Shown here one piece after another: positions 59,918-64,000 of a stretch of DNA of 64,000 nucleotides. A program made the translations under genes and the position numbers. Under the pieces are notes generated by a model. The model was not told the origin of the DNA, did no database searches, and saw nothing but the letters and a program-made list of their open reading frames with translations. The DNA is from JAJPKK01 sp963844635 (lineage in GTDB: Bacteria > Pseudomonadota > Alphaproteobacteria > Rhizobiales > Xanthobacteraceae): the NCBI GenBank assembly GCA_963844635.1, contig CAWJPD010000002.1, positions 806,001 to 870,000 on the forward strand, given 5' to 3'. Numbering within the stretch: the stretch's first letter is position 1; every line of letters begins with the position of its first letter.

Positions 59918-61553
59918 TCCCGAACATACCGCACGTGCGATCAACGGCCGTGCGCCGGATGTGTTTCGGCAGGGCGGCTTCGTGCCGATGCGGCAATTCC
60001 GCGAAGACGACGCAGTCGATTTCGCGATCGTGGGAACTGGCGCAGGCGGCGGGACGCTCGCCTGCAAACTCGCCGAGTATGGCTTCTCGGTGGTGGCGCT
60101 CGATGCCGGCCCTTATTGGCGTCCGCTGGAGGATTTCGCTTCCGACGAAGCCCATCAGTCAAAGCTTTATTGGACTGATGAGCGCAGTGTCGACGGCGAG
60201 AACCCCTTACGTCTCGGCTCCAACAATTCCGGCAAATCGGTCGGCGGCTCTACGGTCCATTTCGCCATGGTGTCGCTGCGCTTCCGGCCGGAATGGTTCA
60301 AGGCGCGGACGAAGCTCGGTTATGGCGTCGACTGGCCGCTCGACTGGCGCGAGATGTGGCTCTATTACCGCGAGGTCGAAGAGGCGCTGAAGATTGCAGG
60401 CCCAGTGAATTATCCTTGGGGGCCGGAACGGCCGCGCTATCCCTACCGTGCACACGAATTGAATGCCGCAGCGCTGGTGCTGGCGCAAGGCGCCGAGGCG
60501 CTCGGGATCCAATGGACGGAGACGCCGATCGCCACCCTCTCGGCGCCTCGCGGCCTGTCACCTCCGTGCGTCTATCGCGGCATGTGCGTGATCGGCTGCT
60601 CTACCAATGCCAAGCAGAGCGTGCTCATCACCTGGTTGCCGCGCGCGCTCGCCGCGGGCGCCGAGATTCGCGACCTCGCGATGGTGGGTCGCGTCGAGCA
60701 CGACGGCTCAGGCCGCGTCACCGGCGTGCACTATCATCGCGAAGGACAATGGAGGTTTCAGCGCGCGCGCAATGTCGTTGTCGCGGGCTATGCGATCGAA
60801 ACGCCGCGCCTGTTGCTCAATTCCGCGACCGATCGCTTTCCCGATGGCCTTGCGAACAGTTCGGGCCTCGTCGGAAAAAACCTGATGGTGCAGTCGAACC
60901 AGGCGGTTTGGGGAATTATGGAGCAGGAAATCCGCTCCTACAAAGCGCCGCCTTCGCTCGCCATCACCGAGCATTGGAACTATTGCGATGACGGCAAGGA
61001 TTTTTATGGCGGCTACTGCTACATGAGCCAGGGGCCCCTGCCAATGCAATGGTCGAGCACGCAGGCATCGAAGCGCGGACTGTGGGGCCAGCGCCTGCTA
61101 GACGAGATGGAGAAATATAACCACCAAGTCGGCTTGAAGATCGTCGGCGAATGCCTGCCCCAGGAGCGCAACCGTGTGACACTCGCCGACAAGCGCGACC
61201 AATATGGGCTGCCGATCTCGCGCGTCACCTACTCCTATTGCGATAATGACAAGCGCCTTATCCGCCATTCGCTTGGGTTCATGCGCCAGGCGCTCGAAGC
61301 CGTCGATGCGAGGGACATTTGGGACGAGACCGACGACACCTGTCATTTGAACGGAACCGCGCGCATGGGCGATGACCCGCGAAGCAGTGTCGTCAATGCG
61401 GACTGCCGCTGCTGGGACATCCCCAACCTGTGGGTTTGCGATGGCTCGGTGTTCCCCACTGTGGGCGGAGTCAATCCCTCGCTCACGATTCAGGCGATTG
61501 CCTGTCGCACTGCCGACCGCATCAGGGCGCTCGCCGCGCGAGGAGAACTGTAG
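59907..61553 (+). CDS. GMC family oxidoreductase (gluconate 2-dehydrogenase large-subunit-like)
   Basis: A 548-residue GMC flavoprotein. FAD motif VDFAIVGTGAGGGTLACKLA, then NSGKSVGGSTVHFAMVSLRF, CVYRGMCVIGCSTNAKQSVL with a Cys cluster, and the catalytic-site end TCHLNGTARMGDDPRSSVVN with PTVGGVNPSLTIQAIACR. Such enzymes oxidise gluconate, fructose or related sugar acids and pass electrons to the respiratory chain through the small subunit and a cytochrome. No cytochrome gene is visible. The GTG 59907 start has GGAAG upstream. The substrate is unknown. Confidence 0.92.
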   Translation: MSDDPEHTARAINGRAPDVFRQGGFVPMRQFREDDAVDFAIVGTGAGGGTLACKLAEYGFSVVALDAGPYWRPLEDFASDEAHQSKLYWTDERSVDGENPLRLGSNNSGKSVGGSTVHFAMVSLRFRPEWFKARTKLGYGVDWPLDWREMWLYYREVEEALKIAGPVNYPWGPERPRYPYRAHELNAAALVLAQGAEALGIQWTETPIATLSAPRGLSPPCVYRGMCVIGCSTNAKQSVLITWLPRALAAGAEIRDLAMVGRVEHDGSGRVTGVHYHREGQWRFQRARNVVVAGYAIETPRLLLNSATDRFPDGLANSSGLVGKNLMVQSNQAVWGIMEQEIRSYKAPPSLAITEHWNYCDDGKDFYGGYCYMSQGPLPMQWSSTQASKRGLWGQRLLDEMEKYNHQVGLKIVGECLPQERNRVTLADKRDQYGLPISRVTYSYCDNDKRLIRHSLGFMRQALEAVDARDIWDETDDTCHLNGTARMGDDPRSSVVNADCRCWDIPNLWVCDGSVFPTVGGVNPSLTIQAIACRTADRIRALAARGEL

Positions 61554-61928
61554 GGCCGCAGGTTGCCCAGCGGCAGATCTTTCCGGTTCTCGTTTGCCAA
61601 CCCGCTCCCCATTCATTCGCCTCCCGCGGTTACCCGACCCAAAGGCCAGTTTCACCATCACGCGACCGCCTAGCTTTGCCAGAGCGGGATGCGTCCAGCT
61701 ACAATCGCGTCCCGCTCAGCTCCCTTTGATTTTGCGCAGGATACGCATCCGAAAAGTCTGTAACTTTTCGATATTTTGCGCTGGCGCCTCCGATCTAAAG
61801 CGGCAAGTTCCTGGAACCCACGTTTCTGCGCGCCGTTAGTCTCAGAACCGAGCGCGGGTCACGCTGGTGCCAATGAAGGGCGCCAAACTCGCCATCTGCG
61901 AACGCGCCCAAATCGGAGATCATTTCTC
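61554..61928. other. Intergenic region with one family 1 repeat
   Basis: About 375 bp between the GMC and molybdenum-hydroxylase operons. It holds the degraded repeat at 61681-61781. No promoter was resolved and no gene is seen. Confidence 0.4.
61681..61781 (-). repeat. Palindromic repeat family 1, short form, degraded, reverse
   Basis: Tail AGAGCGGGATGCGTCCAGCT to CGTCCCGCTCAG, then GCGCAGGATACGCATCCGAA, AAGTCTGTAACTTTTCG and a final GCGC. Several positions of the head are changed, so it is an old copy. Confidence 0.72.
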
Positions 61929-62501
61929 GTGCGAACCATTTCAAGCGCTGCCGGGCCGGCTTTTAGCCGCGGTGCGGATGCGACGGCGACGGCGCCGCGC
62001 CGGGCTGCCGATCCTCGCAGTCCCGTCGACATGGGCTTCACCATCAACGGTCAACGGCACAAGTTGGCACTGGATGTCCGCACATCGCTGCTCGACGTGT
62101 TGCGTGAACATCTCGGACTGACCGGTGCGAAAAAGGGGTGTGATCAGGGCCAGTGCGGCGCCTGCACTGTCCTCGTCAACGGGCAGCGCGTATTGTCGTG
62201 CCTCACGCTCGCCGTTGCCGCGCAAGGCCACCGAATCACGACAATAGAAGGGCTGGTGCGAAACGGCGAACTGCACCCGATGCAGCAGGCCTTCATCGAC
62301 CATGACGCGTTCCAATGCGGCTATTGTACGCCGGGGCAGATCCTGTCGGCGATCGCCTGCGTCCACGAAGGGCATGCCGAGAACGACGCAGAGATTCGCG
62401 AATACATGAGCGGCAATCTCTGTCGCTGCGCCGCCTATCCCAACATCGTCGATGCCGTGAAGCAGGCCCGCCCTTCGACCAAAACGGCGAGCAGGGAATA
62501 G
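61929..62501 (+). CDS. Molybdenum hydroxylase [2Fe-2S] subunit, PaoA/YagT-like
   Basis: A 190-residue small subunit. The N-terminal plant-type ferredoxin cluster is GCDQGQCGACTVLVNG with the last Cys in VLSCLTLAV. The second cluster is FQCGYCTPGQILSA and GNLCRCAAYPNIVDA. These clusters pass electrons from molybdenum to FAD. The start is GTG 61929 with GGAG ten bases upstream, which adds an Ala/Arg-rich leader; ATG 62031 would give only the domain. It begins a three-gene operon with the FAD and Mo subunits. Confidence 0.92.
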   Translation: MRTISSAAGPAFSRGADATATAPRRAADPRSPVDMGFTINGQRHKLALDVRTSLLDVLREHLGLTGAKKGCDQGQCGACTVLVNGQRVLSCLTLAVAAQGHRITTIEGLVRNGELHPMQQAFIDHDAFQCGYCTPGQILSAIACVHEGHAENDAEIREYMSGNLCRCAAYPNIVDAVKQARPSTKTASRE

Positions 62502-62503
62502 CC

Positions 62504-63505
62504 ATGCGACCTTTCGTTTATGAACGCGCGACCACGCCCGCAGCGGCATTTAGGGGGGCGGGTGCGCTTGATCGCGGGCAGGCGAGCTTTCTTGCCGGCG
62601 GAACGACGCTGATCGACTTGATCAAGCTCGACGTGATGCGGCCGCAGACCGTCATCGACATCAACCCGCTCAATGACGGCTGTGGGCGAATCGAGGTGAG
62701 CCGGCAGGCGCTGCGCCTTGGGGCGCTGGTGCGCATGGCAGAGGGCGCCGATCACCCCGAAATCCGAAGGCAATATCCGGCGATCGCGCAGTCCTTGCAA
62801 CTCGCGGCGAGTCCTCAGCTCCGCAACATGGCGACGCTCGGCGGCAACGTTCTTCAGCGCACCCGCTGCACCTATTTCCGCGACGTGTCGTTCCCGGCCT
62901 GCAACAAGCGCGACCGGGGATCCGGCTGTTCCGCCATCAACGGCTTCAACCGTATGCATGCCGTGCTGGGGACGAGCGAGCATTGCATCGCGACTTACGC
63001 AGGCGACCTCGGCCAGGCGTTGATCGCGCTCGACGCATCAGTCGAAATTTCCGGGTCGGCCGGTATTCGCACGATTCCATTCGCCCTGTTGCATCGCAAG
63101 CCCCAAGACCGGCCGGACCAGGAGACGACGCTGGGTGCTGATGAGCTCATCACCGCTTTCGTCGTTCCGGCGGCGCCGTGGACCCGCCGCTCGCTGTTCC
63201 TGAAGGTGCGCGACCGAGAGTCCTATGAATTCGCTCTCGCCTCCGCTGCGGTCGCACTCGATTTGGTGAAGGGGACTGTGCGTGAGGCCCGCATCGCGCT
63301 CGGCGGCGTGACAACACTGCCCTGGCGCGCGCATGAGGCGGAAGCCTTGCTGCGAGACAAACCGATCGATGAACAGAGCCTCGCGGCCGCGGCCGATGCA
63401 GCGTTCGCGCTCGCGGAAGGCCATGGCGACAACAATTTCAAGATCGAACTCGGCAAACGCACGTTAAAGCGGGCCTTGCAAGAAGCGGCAGCATTGGAGG
63501 TTTGA
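62504..63505 (+). CDS. Molybdenum hydroxylase FAD-binding subunit, PaoB/YagS-like
   Basis: A 333-residue FAD subunit. It has the flavin site FLAGGTTLIDLIKLDVMRPQ, SPQLRNMATLGGNVLQRTRC, and the extra Fe-S ligands TRCTYFRDVSFPACNKRD and GSGCSAI that are special to the PaoB type of aldehyde oxidoreductase. The C-terminal domain ends RIALGGVTTLPWRAHEAEAL. It lies 2 bp after paoA-like and directly upstream of the Mo subunit. The set resembles periplasmic aldehyde oxidoreductase PaoABC, which oxidises aromatic and other aldehydes. Confidence 0.93.
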   Translation: MRPFVYERATTPAAAFRGAGALDRGQASFLAGGTTLIDLIKLDVMRPQTVIDINPLNDGCGRIEVSRQALRLGALVRMAEGADHPEIRRQYPAIAQSLQLAASPQLRNMATLGGNVLQRTRCTYFRDVSFPACNKRDRGSGCSAINGFNRMHAVLGTSEHCIATYAGDLGQALIALDASVEISGSAGIRTIPFALLHRKPQDRPDQETTLGADELITAFVVPAAPWTRRSLFLKVRDRESYEFALASAAVALDLVKGTVREARIALGGVTTLPWRAHEAEALLRDKPIDEQSLAAAADAAFALAEGHGDNNFKIELGKRTLKRALQEAAALEV

Positions 63506-63506
63506 C

Positions 63507-64000
63507 ATGGCTGGCCAGAATGCAGCTGCACCGGCCCCGTTGGACAACATGGGTGCGCCCGTGCCGCGCATCGACGCCCGGCTGAAGGTGATCGGGCAAG
63601 CGCGGTTTCCCGCGGACACGCCGGTGGCGAATCCAGCCTTTGCATTCCTGGTGACCAGCGTGATCGCGAAAGGACGCATCGAGCGGATCGACCTTGATGA
63701 TGCGCGACAGGTGCGAGGGGTCCTCGATGTCCTGACCTATAAAGAGACCCAGGGACTTACCACCACGAAGTTCGGGATCGGGTCATCGACCTCCATTCAA
63801 ACGCTGGGGCCGGAGATTTTGCACGACGGTCAGATAATCGCGGTAATCCTCGCTGACACCTTCGAGGCGGCGCGAGAGGCGGCCTATGCGGTCAAAGTCG
63901 CCTACAAGCTCGAAGCGCCGTCAGCGACGTTCGGCTCGCCCGGCGTCACCGAGGAAGATGCCGCGGGACTGTCCGAAGAGTACAAGGAGCCGCCGAAGGT
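63507..64000 (+). CDS. Molybdenum hydroxylase large (Mo-binding) subunit, PaoC-like, partial
   Basis: The first 164 residues of the molybdopterin-binding subunit, cut by the window edge. It begins MAGQNAAAPAPLDNMGAPVP, then RIDARLKVIGQARFPADTPV, the usual first-domain start of xanthine dehydrogenase-family large subunits, and LGPEILHDGQIIAVILADTF. The start ATG 63507 has GGAGG at 63496-63500, one base after the stop of the FAD subunit. The active-site loops and Mo-binding domain are beyond the edge. The frame is open to the end. Confidence 0.92.
   Translation, partial: MAGQNAAAPAPLDNMGAPVPRIDARLKVIGQARFPADTPVANPAFAFLVTSVIAKGRIERIDLDDARQVRGVLDVLTYKETQGLTTTKFGIGSSTSIQTLGPEILHDGQIIAVILADTFEAAREAAYAVKVAYKLEAPSATFGSPGVTEEDAAGLSEEYKEPPK

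Noticed and set aside
1..64000. tRNA, rRNA, integrase or insertion-sequence genes
   Set aside because: I scanned for tRNA-like T-arm motifs, transposase-like proteins and rRNA sequence and saw none.

Overview
The window looks like chromosomal DNA of a GC-rich alphaproteobacterium of the Hyphomicrobiales, probably close to Bradyrhizobium/Rhodopseudomonas or a related Xanthobacteraceae lineage. The basis is overall protein flavour, the panB/NnrU/TPR/der neighbourhood, lutABC, the ergothioneine pair egtB-egtD, the many molybdenum hydroxylases, and a dense family of palindromic intergenic repeats. I see no phage, plasmid, conjugation, integrase or insertion-sequence genes, no CRISPR array, and no rRNA or recognisable tRNA gene.

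Layout. 0-13 kb: housekeeping and small operons (der, a lipoprotein, a YfgM-like TPR protein, panB, nnrU, thrS, a Phd/VapC-type toxin-antitoxin pair, yidD, a NifU-like protein, folE, hisI, a glutathione transferase, an ArsR-SRPBCC pair with a palindromic operator, a methyltransferase-TPR protein, rsmB). 13-25 kb: L,D-transpeptidase, acs, a DUF2059 protein, lutABC, glmM, a GT87-like membrane protein interrupted in frame by two repeats, a FlK-like thioesterase and a phenylacetate-CoA ligase. 25-34 kb: a TetR-type operator pair in front of a 68-residue exported protein, an isocitrate-lyase-family gene with an MmgE/PrpD gene, a CHASE3 kinase-response regulator-hybrid kinase operon, and egtB-egtD. 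34-44 kb: exported proteins, a Tat-type amine oxidase, a fragmented CoxL-like subunit, an aminotransferase and bioB. 44-55 kb: an aldehyde dehydrogenase, an E2-like acyltransferase without its catalytic motif, a 2-hydroxyacid dehydrogenase, a dihydroxyphthalate-decarboxylase-like protein, a Tat-type RidA, acetate kinase, a STAS/anti-sigma-kinase pair and topoisomerase IB. 55-64 kb: a same-strand block (TPP enzyme, enolase-superfamily protein, internally duplicated membrane protein, gluconate-dehydrogenase-subunit-3-like protein, GMC oxidoreductase, then a PaoABC-type molybdenum aldehyde oxidoreductase that runs off the end). This block is the best candidate for an undescribed oxidative pathway.

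The most distinctive structure is repetitive DNA. Family 1 is a palindromic element of about 100 bp (short form) or about 143 bp (long form), found at about 15 places. It occurs as single copies, tails, a compound pair and a tandem array of four and a bit units. One copy lies in frame inside the GT87-like gene, and its tail supplies the stop codon or C-terminus of other genes. Family 2 (about 92 bp) has two copies that align without gaps, one of them inside the same GT87-like gene.

Six frame breaks occur in otherwise conserved genes (lutC, glmM, paaK, the CoxL gene twice, and the 2-hydroxyacid dehydrogenase gene). Four of them sit at runs of one base, so draft-assembly errors are the simplest explanation. 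Those genes are annotated over their full length.
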